DNA of 64,000 bases, taken from Manduca sexta (taxonomy: Eukaryota > Arthropoda > Insecta > Lepidoptera > Sphingidae). Of the stretch, positions 10,601 through 22,600 are shown one piece after another; positions within the stretch are counted from its first letter, which is position 1, and every line of letters begins with the position of its first letter. Where the stretch lies: positions 4,774,001 to 4,838,000 of the forward strand of contig NC_051124.1 in assembly GCF_014839805.1 (NCBI RefSeq), read 5' to 3'. The notes beneath the pieces were generated by a model. It made no database searches, was not told the origin of the DNA, and saw nothing but the letters and a program-made list of their open reading frames with translations. The translations under genes were made by a program, and so were the position numbers.

Positions 10601-13600
10601 TGTAAAAAGTTTATCCTATTAACTGCATAAAACAATATCTTAATTATGTTCCGAGAAGTGGCTTATCACTTACCCGAAGTTTCTGTTGAGATCAGTTCCA
10701 GTGCATTGTCTGGTTCCTAAGTATGGTTTCCTATTCTTTCTCCACAACCGATCAACCGTGTGTGTGTATTCATAACCATCAGGATTGACAACAGGCAGGA
10801 AGTACCTAAAATCATTCAATTATTACAGTCGCACACAAACCTTTTTTTAATACGTGTCATAAGACGTCTTAGTTATGCTGTCTCGGGCCACAACGTAAAT
10901 TCTTGACCTACTTAAGTTTATAATAGCTTAATGATTTATTTATTTAATTAAAAAATATTCACATTTAACAGAATCATTTTAAACTTGTAGGGTTAGCATT
11001 AATTCAAGTGATTATGGGAAAAGTTTGTTTTATTTTAGTAAATTTTAGAGAGTTTTTTAAGTCACATGGGCCAGTTGCAAAGGCTCAGCGGACCACATAG
11101 AAAAGCCCGGCGGGTCACAAAAATAATATCATCGTATTTATTCAGCGATATGAAATAAAATATTTTGATGTACAACTTACTCACCAATCTATATTCTTTA
11201 TGTCATCTGATTCGACGTCAAAGTTCTCAGCGAACTGGTTGATAAAGTAAGTGACAGTTGCAGGGCTGATCCATTCTCGGGCATGGATGCCTCCGTCGAT
11301 AAACACCGCTTTATTTGTGGGTTTACCATCAGACAATCGTATTACCTTATGGAAAATTTAAAATTCATAATTAGAAGTGTAACCTGTTTCCTCTTGGTAC
11401 AAAAGGCTGCTTAGAAGGGCTTCTGTTTAAATTTTTGGTATGCAAAACATTTAGGTACATACCCCATAATAATGACCGTTATTTTGACTAATAACTTTTC
11501 TTAAAAAATATTTCAATCAAGAATGCAAAGCTTTGAGTAGGCTATTCAGTGCTTAGAATGTTTAATATAGAATATGTTTTTATATACCGAAATGGGAAGT
11601 CCGTTTTACCTTAAGATCGCGGCCTTCATGAGATTTTCCTATAGTTGTGACTGTAGCGATGGACGGATAAGTTTTAGCCAAGTAATCCAAAAAGCCGTGG
11701 ATGTCTTCCAATCTATGGTACTGTTTCCACGTCATGCGATGACCTACAAGAAAAAAGTAGTATTATTTATGTATTTTATCAAATAAGTATAAAGTTAACG
11801 AACCGTGTCCAACGTATAATCCAAATTACTCATCATTTATCTAGATTGGTGCTATGTTTTTTGTTATAAAAGGGGCTTCTGGTAATAGTGTAAAATATGA
11901 TTTCATCAGGACAATCATATTGAGACCTTGGATGTTAATGTAACTGCATCAACTTTAAATTAGATATTAAATTTCTTTATATAAGAATATGTGTGTTTAA
12001 ATTCTTTTGGACTGCCATATTTTGAGTAAGTGAAATTTTGAGGCATATTTACACTATTAGCGAAGTTTCCGACCAGAACAAAAATACTTCTGTTAAAATT
12101 TTGTGAACGTATACAAAATTGTTGGTAGTACAGTTATTCACAAAGCATGCGAGCATTTCAATGAATCTTCGAAATGTTAACAACGTAACCGACACAAAAA
12201 CGAAAACGAGAATATTAGGACACTGGTAAACGTGCAATAAAATTTAGATTCGGTGCCGAAATTCAACAACGAACCCCAATTCGCATTCGGCCAATACTCC
12301 ATGGGTATGTTGAGAGAATTGTAGCCCATATAGGCACTTATTAAACCTAATCGGCGATGAGAGGCCCTGTAACGCCAAAAATTGTAAGCTCTTGCTGCAA
12401 CAAAACGTAACCCTTGGAATATAGATGACGGGTATGAAAGGTTTAGTATCAAATACTTTGTACTGACCTCGTCTGTCTTGCAATCCCAGTTCGTTTTCGT
12501 CCAGAGGAGGATTTTCATCGTTGATGTTCTTTTGCAAGTCTAATATGACAACTTCATACTGAATGTTCTCCCTTTCGAATACCCGCGTGACGTTTCTTAC
12601 GAAGTCTGACTTCACGAGTATGTCGATTGAATACTGATTGCCGCCCCATGTCGAGATAACTACAAGAATAATTATAATTTTATATAATATTATGCTAAAA
12701 TTATTTTTGAGTAACGGTAAGACCTAACTACTTACGGTTCCTTCTTCGCAGTCTTGAAATAACGGCTCGGCTGCCAGATTTTTCCGTGGACACTTTCCAA
12801 ATTTGCGCACCGGAGTAATCTACTCGCTGTATATCTGTTTTGGGTTGGATGGCTTTACCAATAATGACGGCATCATCTGTGATTTCGCTGGTAGGGTCGT
12901 CAGTGGAGAACTCTTCTTGCACTGCCTCGGTTTGTGACTCGCCGAAATTGGGCTGTCTTACTGAGTTACGCGCTGGCCATTCTGGAATAGGTCATATTTA
13001 TTAGCGTGATAAAGGGAATACTTGTAATCTGTAATTTGCGCGTATTGACTAGCTTAGTTATGATTCTATATAATTTTGTATATAACACACTATATATTCA
13101 TATACATGTGGTACCCTATTTTATACAAATCTATTTCCAACATCATGTTATCATGTTTAGCATCTTTATTTTTTCTTTTATTATATTCAAATGAGCTTCT
13201 AACATTAGCATGCGGTGTTTTTGATACGATCTCTATTGTGTGCTATGGTGTTATTAACTGTTTAGTTTACTACTTTTATTTAATGGTGGAAATGAACCAT
13301 TATGTTTAACATGCATACTTCAAACAGAACAATCAATGGTTGGGGGTACCTAAACAAGTTTGTTAAACAGTAGATATATTGTTTTTGATAAATGGACCCA
13401 CCAATACATTATACAATCAATAGATATGGATAAATGTAGATATTTAAATTATAAACCTCTAATAATATTTAATAGAACCATGTTAATTCGCTATCATAGT
13501 AAAAAGGCGGAATGTGTGCGTGTTAGATATCCCCAGTGAGCAAGCACGCGTAGGTACGTTTGTACTGCGTAAAAACAATTTTTTTTTCATCTTGACATGG

Positions 13601-14679
13601 AAGTGTGGTAAAGCCAGACAGCAGTAGAGTTAGTACAAAATATGTAACTAAATTTTTAGGTAATGATTTGTATAACGATTATAAATCGGTAACTCTCATT
13701 AATGAATCCTTTGTCTCTGTTCCACCAAATTTGATTTAAATTACCCGAGATTAACCTCTAACAAATCTCATTGTTCTAGTGACATAGTTGATGCATAGAA
13801 CCTAGATACATATGTCGTCATGATGTCATTTATGACTGAATCACGATGTTCGATTAAATTCTTTTTCCATGCCGAAACATTATGCCAATATTAAGAATCG
13901 ACAATAATTGGCCCGGGTCTTGATTTGCGATCAACATGTCGATAGGGTAAACCTATTGGTTATCTGCATGCAATGCGGTTGTATTAACCCCCGTATGACC
14001 TAAATTTAATCGATATTTGTCCGCATAGTACCTGATATTAGTTACTTCTTTTGCCGGTATAGCATCTACTTATTATTCTTTAAAAAATATTATGTAAATG
14101 ATATAAAATTTAAGTATTGTATGAGCTTGAACCGTTTTCTAAAGCTATTTTATATGAAACGTTAATGAAACGCCTTAGTAACTTGGAGAAAGTGTTAAAA
14201 ACAAAACGTTTTGATTTATCGTGAATACAAACAAAGGACAAACTTTTCAGAGCCGACGGCGACACAAAACGAATTTATAATAGAAATTACAATTTAAATG
14301 CGCGGCCGTGTTCCATGTGACATGTTTAATGACTTTCTCTGGCCGTGGGTTGGTTTCTATGGGCGGTTGACCTGATCTTGGCCGTTCTAACGGTGTTAGC
14401 GCAACTTGATACAAGGATCATGAGTTTCCGCGATTCGCGATGTTCGATTTGTATCACGTATTGCCAAGGTAGTTGCTGTTTATGACCGGAATTCATATTT
14501 TAAAAACACCTTTGCCTTGTTTTGGTCGTCTTATTTCCTACAGTTAATTAGTTTGTTAAGTTTTATCACACATTTTTCATACAACATCATTGAAACGTAG
14601 GAACAATTAACTAAAAATCAAGCTGTAAGAGCAAAAAAATTAAATCAATTTATTTAATTTTACAGACATTTAAAATTAT

Positions 14680-14736
<57 letters not shown>

Positions 14737-17700
14737 TTATATATTTTATTTTTTAGTATATATATATATATATACTAAAAAATAAAAGAAAAGGATATGA
14801 AAAATCACAACAGGTCTAATTCTACTATTGGGCTACCGGAAATTTTGTTTTTTTATAGAAAATGTGTAAAAAATTTGCATACCTTGTCCGGGTGCTAGAT
14901 CGTTTACGAACGGTGTACACACTACGGCAGTCGCAGCCACTAACAGAAGCACAACCGTCTTCCCCAAGGCCCCCATGACTACTGTTCCGACGCAGCTACT
15001 CCAGCCCAGCTCGGCCGCGGCGATGCGCCTGCGCATCTTGTTTTGCGCCTTTTAAGCTCGGATCCTTCAATTTATCGTTAGAGCAATTATCGTTGTCATA
15101 TCTAGTGGTTAACTACAATAGAAATTATAAGTATGCCGATGTAGAAATAAGTGGGTACTTGTTATAAAAGGAGGTGATCTCTATGTGGAATCCCTTTATC
15201 GCAATTTTATTAAATAGGTAATTAGAACATTTATTTAAATAAAATGTTCATACATTACATTATTTGTCTGTTTATGTAGTAGTACTTTTAGTAGGTTTTT
15301 CCTTATATAATGTTTTTCGTGTAATGTCCGTTTTTAAATAAATAGAATTCAAGTAAACAAACTCTGATTATTATATTTTGATTATCGTTTTCCTCGAATT
15401 CTACAGTTTAAATCGTTAGTAATATAACTGAGTAAACAAAATATTGGAATAAAATATTGAATTTTTAGGTCTCCTCATCTCCTAAATATGTACTAATGAT
15501 TAGTTTATGATAATAGCCTCGATCTTTTTAAGAGATGGCGATTGATTAAGCATATTCTTGGGTAGATTGTATGATTTTTACGACTACGTATAAAATCTTC
15601 ATAAAGTAATTATGGAAACCTAGACGTAATAAACGTAAAAATTTAATGTATGCTTAGTCAACGCGAGATAGGTTTTTTTAGGAACAATATTATTCTGTAG
15701 GTAAGTTTCTGGGCTTAGTTTAGAAATTGAGTGGATCGACGTAGGTTTTAAATTTCATCTTGTATTGTATTATATTTATCGAATAAGTAATTGTATACTC
15801 GTTGTATAGGTATATAAAAATTTGTTAAATGTTAATAGTGTATGTATTAGAATCAGACAACTTTGCAAATTAGTTACCAAATCGGGTGCCTCTGCGGTCG
15901 ATTTGTGTTTGTTTTGGAACCAGAATGACAACCTTACTCTCGAGTGCGCGGGCGCCATGCCCGGTCATTGCCACCAAGTTGCAGTTATTTAACTCGGATG
16001 ACAAATATTGTTTACTGTAAACACGTTTTTAACGATTTATTTATCTATTATCACCTACTGACACTTATGGTTTCCCTGGTTTCAACAACTGTGTCAACTT
16101 ATCGTAACACTTAATGATCATGAATAAAGAGCAGGTGTGTTTAGGTAGAAAATGAAATATTTTTTTCTTATATTCTAGATAAACCAACATGTTAAGCAAA
16201 ATGGCAAAGAAAATATTGACATACGTCGCAAACCTAAATCGAGGCCTTATTCTGCCGGAGTTGTGGATGGGAAAAGGAGGGAAAGTACTAAAATTGCTAG
16301 ATTTACTGCGAATTCACCCAAGAAAACAAATGTTTGTAGACATGAAGGTTTAGTAGAAGAACTTAAAGATGTCAATGAAAGAGCGAAGGGCCTAGAGTTA
16401 CAAAACATACATTTAAACGAAGACAATAAAGCATTACGGCATAAATTAGATCGCATCAGTGAAGAAAAGCGTATAGTTGATTTAAAACTCGTAGAATGTG
16501 AAAAATTTGTTAATAGACTTGGTAAAGAATACGAAAATAGAAATACAGAGTTAAAGACTGTTAAAGAAAACGAAAATAAACTTATAGCTGAACTGAATAA
16601 AGAAAGAAATGACAGGAAGAATTTAAGTATTCAACGTGATAAAGATACTGTTATTATACAAGATCTACAAAGGCAAGTCAAAGAAATGGAGATGATCTTA
16701 AAAAGGAAGCATCCTGATTCTGTATCTGCACTTATAGGTTTGTAGATTGTAATTTTTTACTAAAGGCGGCTTGTGTGATAGTATTTAAATTAATTCGAGT
16801 AGGACTTAAATATATTGTATAAATGATTATTATCTCTCCCACCGGAAAATTGACGTTGTTTAACGTACCGTCAAAGCCAATTTCAATTTAAGTATTAATT
16901 TAATGATTACATAAGTCGCTCATTAAATAGTATATGTAATACGCATAATAATATAAATTTTTAGTTGCGTCGAAATCCTCTACTGTGGAAGACAATAAGA
17001 AGAAACTATTAGAAGATCGTATAGCTCGTTTAGATCAAGAACTTAAAGATAAGGAAGAACATTTTCAGGGTATATTATTAACTTTGCAAGAAAAGTTTTG
17101 TGATATGAAACAAAAGTATGAAAACCATATAATTGATGTAGAAAGGCAATTAATGGAGGATCGCAAGGTTAATTCTGAATTGAAAAATAGAATAAACAAA
17201 GCTAATTTAGTAGATAGTGGCACACAAACTTTACCAAAGTCGCAACATACAACAAGTACGCAGACTTTTTTGAAATCAGATAGAGCCACTTCGGCTGTCA
17301 GTAGGCTGTCCCAAAATTCAGCATTGCTTTTGAATAAGTTAAAAGAAGATAGTTATCTCGTGGCAACTATAAAAGGCTTACAAGCAGAATTAACGTTAAA
17401 GCAAAGAACAATAGGAAAGATTAATCGAGAAACTGAGGAACTTCGAAAGAACTTACGAAATTTGCAAAAAGAGAAAGAAAGTAGGTATTTCATTTCTTGT
17501 AATCTGTTTTATTAGGTTTTATTTGTTTTATTTATAATATTCTTCATTTCAGTTTTACTTAATTTGAATCCTCAAAAGAAAATAGGAGCGAAGCAGGCAA
17601 AATCGACGGAAAATATTCTTGTGCGAATGAATAATGAAATGGAAACGGAATTATCTGAAGTACGAAAACAGAACGAGTGTCTCATCCAAGAACGAAGCAG

Positions 17701-18963
17701 TCTGTTGGATTCTTTGAAGAGAACAAATGAAGAGTTTATTATTTTAAAGAAGAAACGCATTCAAGATGTGAGTATTTTATTTATTGTAGTATTTTATTTG
17801 TGGGAGAGTCTTGTTGCATAAAATTATGCTTGCGGCATGAGGTGGCTGAGGTGGTTCTACATGATTGGTATATGTGTGTTAGGAAAACTAGCGTGAAGTT
17901 CTTCAAGTCTTGCTGCTATTTTTAAGCTCTAAATTTCCACCCCTTCCAGTTCCTATTCCACCTTAAAGATTGATACCACATCCAGGTTGTGATGCTCTTG
18001 CTTCCTTACATACTACTACTAGTTTTGATACGTAAAAAAACTTATTAATAAGAAATCGTGTCGTCAAATAGTGTTTCCACGCAAGTAAGTACACACTAAA
18101 AGTACAGTAACGATAGATGTAATTATAATGTAGAGACGTCATTCTCAGGATACGTGTACCTTCGACATAAGAAGTCATAACAAGTCTCGAAGTGTCTTTC
18201 TTTTGTTGCAATAGTTGAGTATATAATTATGGATCTCAGTGTGGGTAATGCTTTCAATGCAGCCGATCTATATAAAATTGTTTTGATAAAACGAACATTA
18301 GCAATCCACGTGCTTCCTGTTTAAAATATTAATAGAAACATTAATGTTACTACTACTTTTGTTATTAATTATTTTTATGTGATATGGTTCTACGTAGAAA
18401 AGTGTGAATATTTTGGGTGTTTCGGACCATATAGCCACAGTCATTGCTGAACATAGCAGACTTATTAAAAATATTATTTCAATGATAGTTATTAGAATAA
18501 ATTATTTTAAAAATAATACAGTGCCTGTAACGTTGAAAACTTTCTGTAACTAATTTTACATTTTGATCACATATACCTATTCAAATCGGCGCTACGCATC
18601 AGAATATGACGCATAAAATGTTGTGAGATATCAATAACATGCAACTTTGTGTCTTTTCCTAATGCTTTTATATCCCAAGATGTTGCGAGTCCGCGAATAA
18701 AGATAAACAGGATATAAAACCCGTTTGCTTCGCAGCTCCACACCCTTCAAGTGGCCCATGAAAAGGAATTAATGCAAATGAACATGCAGTTGTATCCGTT
18801 GCAAGAAGAGATCAAGTTGTTAAATAGAACGGTAGAGATTCTTCAAGAACGTGTTAGAACTGCTGAGGATAAGCTTGTGATGTATCAGGGTGGGCCAAAA
18901 GGAACGGACGTGCATGCTGGAGGAGATAATCCTATCAAAAATGACAAGAAAAATGCTTCTTAA
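7602..18963 (+). CDS. CEP162: Centrosomal protein of 162 kDa (CEP162/QN1) orthologue
   Basis: CEP162 binds axonemal microtubules and promotes transition-zone assembly at the ciliary base. Five phase-consistent exons (7602-7967, 16179-16737, 16965-17480, 17553-17767, 18736-18963) give 627 residues. Residues 1-122 are acidic and contain SPSKSQ. The rest is long coiled coil. The key match is residues 283-308 ([20 protein letters not shown] then SVSALI), nearly identical to human CEP162 (QDLERQVKEMEGILKRRYPN then SLPALI), followed by the same EDRI..LD.EL.DKEE pattern. The protein is much shorter than the human one (about 1400 residues), mainly N-terminally. Exon 1 joins across an 8.2-kb intron that encloses a complete carboxypeptidase gene on the other strand. 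The phase fits (0/0), but transcript support for exon 1 is desirable; the body of the gene is secure. Confidence 0.88.
8115..8153 (+). other. Possible alternative terminal exon of CEP162 with an LC8 motif
   Basis: A good acceptor (tttttattatag) ends at 8114. Reading on in phase 0 from exon 1 gives [12 protein letters not shown] and a TAA stop at 8151-8153. KETQT fits the classical dynein light chain LC8 binding consensus (K/R)xTQT. The only donor that would keep it as an internal cassette is a weak gttact at 8136. If real, it makes a 134-residue truncated isoform. Inference from splice signals only. Confidence 0.35.
8542..8547 (-). terminator. Polyadenylation signal of the nested carboxypeptidase
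   Basis: AATAAA on the minus strand lies about 97 bases after the stop codon at 8644. Confidence 0.6.
8644..14976 (-). CDS. Secreted zinc carboxypeptidase, B-type (M14A)
   Basis: A digestive-type metallocarboxypeptidase that removes C-terminal residues. Nine exons (14976-14883, 12981-12736, 12659-12468, 11743-11610, 11345-11185, 10805-10674, 10549-10453, 9287-9141, 8880-8644) give 479 residues. Residues 1-20 form a signal peptide ([20 protein letters not shown]). An activation propeptide follows ([10 protein letters not shown] about residue 87), then the catalytic domain from about residue 178. Seen residues: zinc ligands H243 and E246 (HARE) and H369 (YHSYGQ); R298; N316/R317; Y421; catalytic E443 (IELNDTG). 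D428 at the bovine Ile255 position (GGSDDW) predicts Lys/Arg specificity. An upstream in-frame ATG at 15036 would add a poor, Arg-rich leader, so 14976 is preferred. The whole gene sits antiparallel inside CEP162 intron 1. Confidence 0.95.
9850..10395. repeat. GC-balanced block with open frames in carboxypeptidase intron 7
   Basis: This block contrasts sharply with the AT-rich intron around it. On the minus strand it carries adjoining open frames in about 10408-10226 and 10154-9852 (for example [19 protein letters not shown] and [20 protein letters not shown]), separated by a stop. There is no start or splice context tying it to the carboxypeptidase. I do not recognise a protein family. It reads like the relic of a dispersed gene-like repeat or retroelement inserted in the intron, but this is uncertain. 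Confidence 0.45.
14681..14787. repeat. (TA)n tract and perfect inverted repeat
   Basis: About 50 bp of TA dinucleotide repeat (14681-14731) is followed by a perfect 17-bp inverted repeat: arms 14744-14760 and 14771-14787, with a 10-bp TA loop that extends the palindrome to 44 bp. It lies in intron 1 of the carboxypeptidase, about 100 bp after the signal-peptide exon. Likely slippage-prone; no function is implied. Confidence 0.85.
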
Positions 18964-19395
18964 TTTAGTTTTTATTTTTATATAGGTTCTTGACGTTGAA
19001 TTGTAATAAGTCGAGGTTTAGCAGTTATGTTTAAAAATCGTGTACGATTGCATTTTTAGTATAATTTAATTTTTATGGGACCATGTTTTTTTCGTTTTAG
19101 TTTTGGTAAGGTCCCTTGATAATATTGGTACAAATTATCGACTGCGTGCTGTCTTAGGGAGTAAGGTTTTGTGAGTGCCTAATGAAGTTAAAAAATACAA
19201 GTACATGTATACAAAAGTTGTGATTGCTATTTATTTAGGATAATTACTTAACGCACAAATGTTTGTATAATCTAGTTGCTATAAGGTAAGGAATTTGGCC
19301 AGTCAATATATATTCTTGAAAAGGTATTTTCTACACATTTATGAACAACCCACCGATGCGCAAACGATTGTTGTGCCTTGATATTTGTTAATTGT

Positions 19396-19401
19396 AATAA
19401 A
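19396..19401 (+). terminator. Candidate polyadenylation signal of CEP162
   Basis: The AATAAA noted in the plus-strand 3' flank, 433 bases after the CEP162 stop. It falls just before the convergent second carboxypeptidase, whose stop is at 19610. An earlier non-canonical signal could also be used. Confidence 0.45.
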
Positions 19402-19609
19402 TAAGTATATTTGTGTAAAATTGATTTTCATTGAACATTATCATACCGTTAAATTTCGACTAAAAACGGTTACCGAAGAAATACATGATGGTAGTGTGTG
19501 ACGACAGTTTTTGTGTTTCAAAGATATATTTAAAAACTCATCTGAAACATTTGCACTTATTTAAGATTCTAGTTGTTCAAACAACAGTAAAATTATATAT
19601 TGAAATTTA

Positions 19610-22600
19610 TTAAAACCACGCTTGATAGTCCTTGCCTCTGCTGACAAATTTAGGTCCTAGAACCTTAGCTAATTGTTTGACGGCGATAAATAGTTCTTTT
19701 CCAGTCGGATCGATGTAATGTGGTGATATTAGAAAGCCGTGTTCACCGGTGTCTCTCGTCTCGATGGCGAACGCGTGAGTCACGCCTGACGCGTAGATCC
19801 AGTCTAGCGCTGATCCCGTTGCTGGGTACACCATGTGATATGTTTCGCCGGACTTATACAAGTTCTTTGTTGAGTTGAATATTGCCTTAAAATAAACACA
19901 ATTTTTCTTTAAGCCTGATAGAAGTTTCTAGTAAGATTTCACACGTGATAATAATCTTCAAGTAGTGAATTTTCTAATACTGACTTACTAAAAAAAACGA
20001 TCAATATTTTTAAACATGTGAATGAAATTTTGTGCACCTATATTTGTTCGTAAAATAAAAAATCCTTTCTTTGGGCTCCCCTAATTAAGGTTTCTTGTAC
20101 GTTGATGCAAAAAATGATACTCACTAATAAATTTAAAAGATAATGTGTTATTTTCTTTTACATGACGTCAAAGGGGTTATTTAATTATATTTTAACCCTT
20201 TCGTGATTTAAACTATACCTTTATTTTGTTTTACATTGGACTTTAAGGACCTTTTGGTTAGAATGCGAGTAGTTAAGCCGGGTGAGCGGCCTTTATTGAA
20301 AACAAATAAAATACAAAAAGTAAACAATATTTACGTATTCAAGACTATTCTCGCATATTATACTACGCAGTATAAGATGTAACATTTAATAACGTGACAT
20401 AGGCAATTCAAATCTTAGCCTAATGAAAACATTGTATTTTTAAAAATCGTAGTCACGTTGTAAGCATTTTATTTGGACTCCAGCTTATTATTAGCTAATC
20501 ATGGTTCCAAGGTGGTCTACTTGTTCGTTTGATGATTTAAAATAAAATCAAACAATTGTGTTAATATGTTTCATGAAACAGCTTAATACTTATTATCAAG
20601 TTAACGGTCAACATATTTCTTCATGCAGTTGTAGTTAAAGATAAAAACAGTCTACGAGCAATGAGATTTTTTATCCAATATCAGTATTATATTTTAAAAT
20701 ATTTGCGTCAATCGAATAGCACAAAACATAAATCATCGGTCATTGCCCGATATCTTTTACCTAATTTCCATCAGTATTGATACGAAAATAAATATTTTTA
20801 TTATTATTTTTTATATTAGTGGTTGAGGAAAAAGATTGAATATTTTTAGTTACCTGAGTCATGGCTTCAGCCGCATTTTTTTGTACCTTCATATCTGGGT
20901 TGTGCCACGGGCGTGCGCTCCATGGATACAATATTAACTGTCCGTAAGAGTGTATATCTACTAAGGCATCGAGTTTCCCTTTTGCTTTCGTCACTACATC
21001 CTGTGATTATTATGAATAAATCAAATTGTTGGAAGAATTAGTTAAACAATGTTTTTTTGGTAGAAATGTGGCGAAAACCGTAATATATTTATAATATGTT
21101 AATTCACGTGTGTAGGCAGAAACTAATAACAATTAGCAATAGGTATCAGATACCCTCAGTGCCGCTGATTCAGGTTCCGAAAATGCAAAAGGTCCGGCGT
21201 ACGCATCTTTGCATTCATGATTTTCCGTGATGCCGTCAATAGCCCAATCTTTTCTGAAATTTACGAAAATATTTAAGCATGACTTTGTGTTTGCAAAATC
21301 ATACTCTGCATCTACTCCTAAATCAGAAGGCATAACGTCTTGAAGCTACTAATCCTTAAATATGATTGCAAATTTTGGGACAATATTAAGATCTCTCAAA
21401 CTGTATGTGTCTCTGTGCAGTTTTCGGGCTAGAATCTGGAAAACTTTAAACTATGTTCTTTATTGTAGAGTTACGTATTGTGTGCTGTTTCTGATGTAAG
21501 TATAGGCATTAGGCATATCGATTTATTTCGAAAATTCAGATACAATTTAGTCAAGATTAAAAGGTTCTAAAAAGATTGTGGCATTCTAGACAGTGGTTGA
21601 TTTTTTTGGTAACCCCTCTAACTTAGGATACGATATGCTTGAATAGGCAAGCCTAGTAGTAGGTATATTTTATACTAATATTGTAATACACACCCAAAGT
21701 TCCTATTTATATCTACACCGTAACAACGTTTGAATTTGCGACGGTTTTTTCTCCATAAACGATTTACTGTCTGGGAGTATTCATATCCATCTGGATTCAA
21801 AAGCGGTATGAAATACCTGGAAGCCATGTAAATTCTATTTTCATTAGGAATTCACATTTTAATTTTGTCACTATAAAAGTAACATAATTTTAATTTCAAT
21901 TAATTACGATTTTACTATGATAGTCGGTAAATACCTAATAAAGAATTTTGTGTAGATATTAAAAGCTTTTTAAATTGTTTAAATAAGGTGCCTGACGTCC
22001 ATTTGTTTTATATAAGTACCGTAAATTACACAAAATTAACGTTACTGTTCCAACACAACGAAGAGTTGCTGACTTTCTTGGTAAAGCAGTAAATTAATAA
22101 CCATTACAAATTGACCATGATAGCGGTATTCGAGACGTGATCCGGCGAGAATTATCTTTGCAGTTGTGCTGATTTCTCGCACGGACTTGTTTAGGAATGT
22201 GAAAAATGCATAAGTAAGGAGTTTAGTTATAGAATGGGAATAATTTGAGAGCTTTTAGTACGTGCATGTAGGTGTATGAATCTATAAATAATTATGGTAT
22301 CTTAATACATAACGGTTTATAGTAATAGTTGTTATGCAAATGTCGTAACAAGTACAAGCTATCATTTAAAACTTTGCAGTGATAACGGCATATGTCTGAT
22401 CGTTGTGTACTTGCAGATTCTCCGATACTATGGCGTTAGGTAGTTATCAATATTAGTGAGATGGCTTTTTATAGCATGGTATCGTTTTTAAAACAAAATT
22501 CGATATGCGTTCTCACCAATTCTTGTTTTTTATGTATTCGGGTTGCTGGTCGAACTTTGTTACGATGTTATTTAGTATGTACAGGGCAGATGTGATCCCA

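Noticed and set aside
14977..15036. Upstream in-frame ATG of the B-type carboxypeptidase ([12 protein letters not shown])
   Set aside because: It would place an arginine-rich, non-hydrophobic leader before a good signal peptide; the ATG at 14976 is more sensible.
16263..16745. The long CEP162 frames read as separate genes
   Set aside because: Splice donors and acceptors link them in consistent phase and the joined protein matches CEP162 across the junction (SALI then VASKSS).
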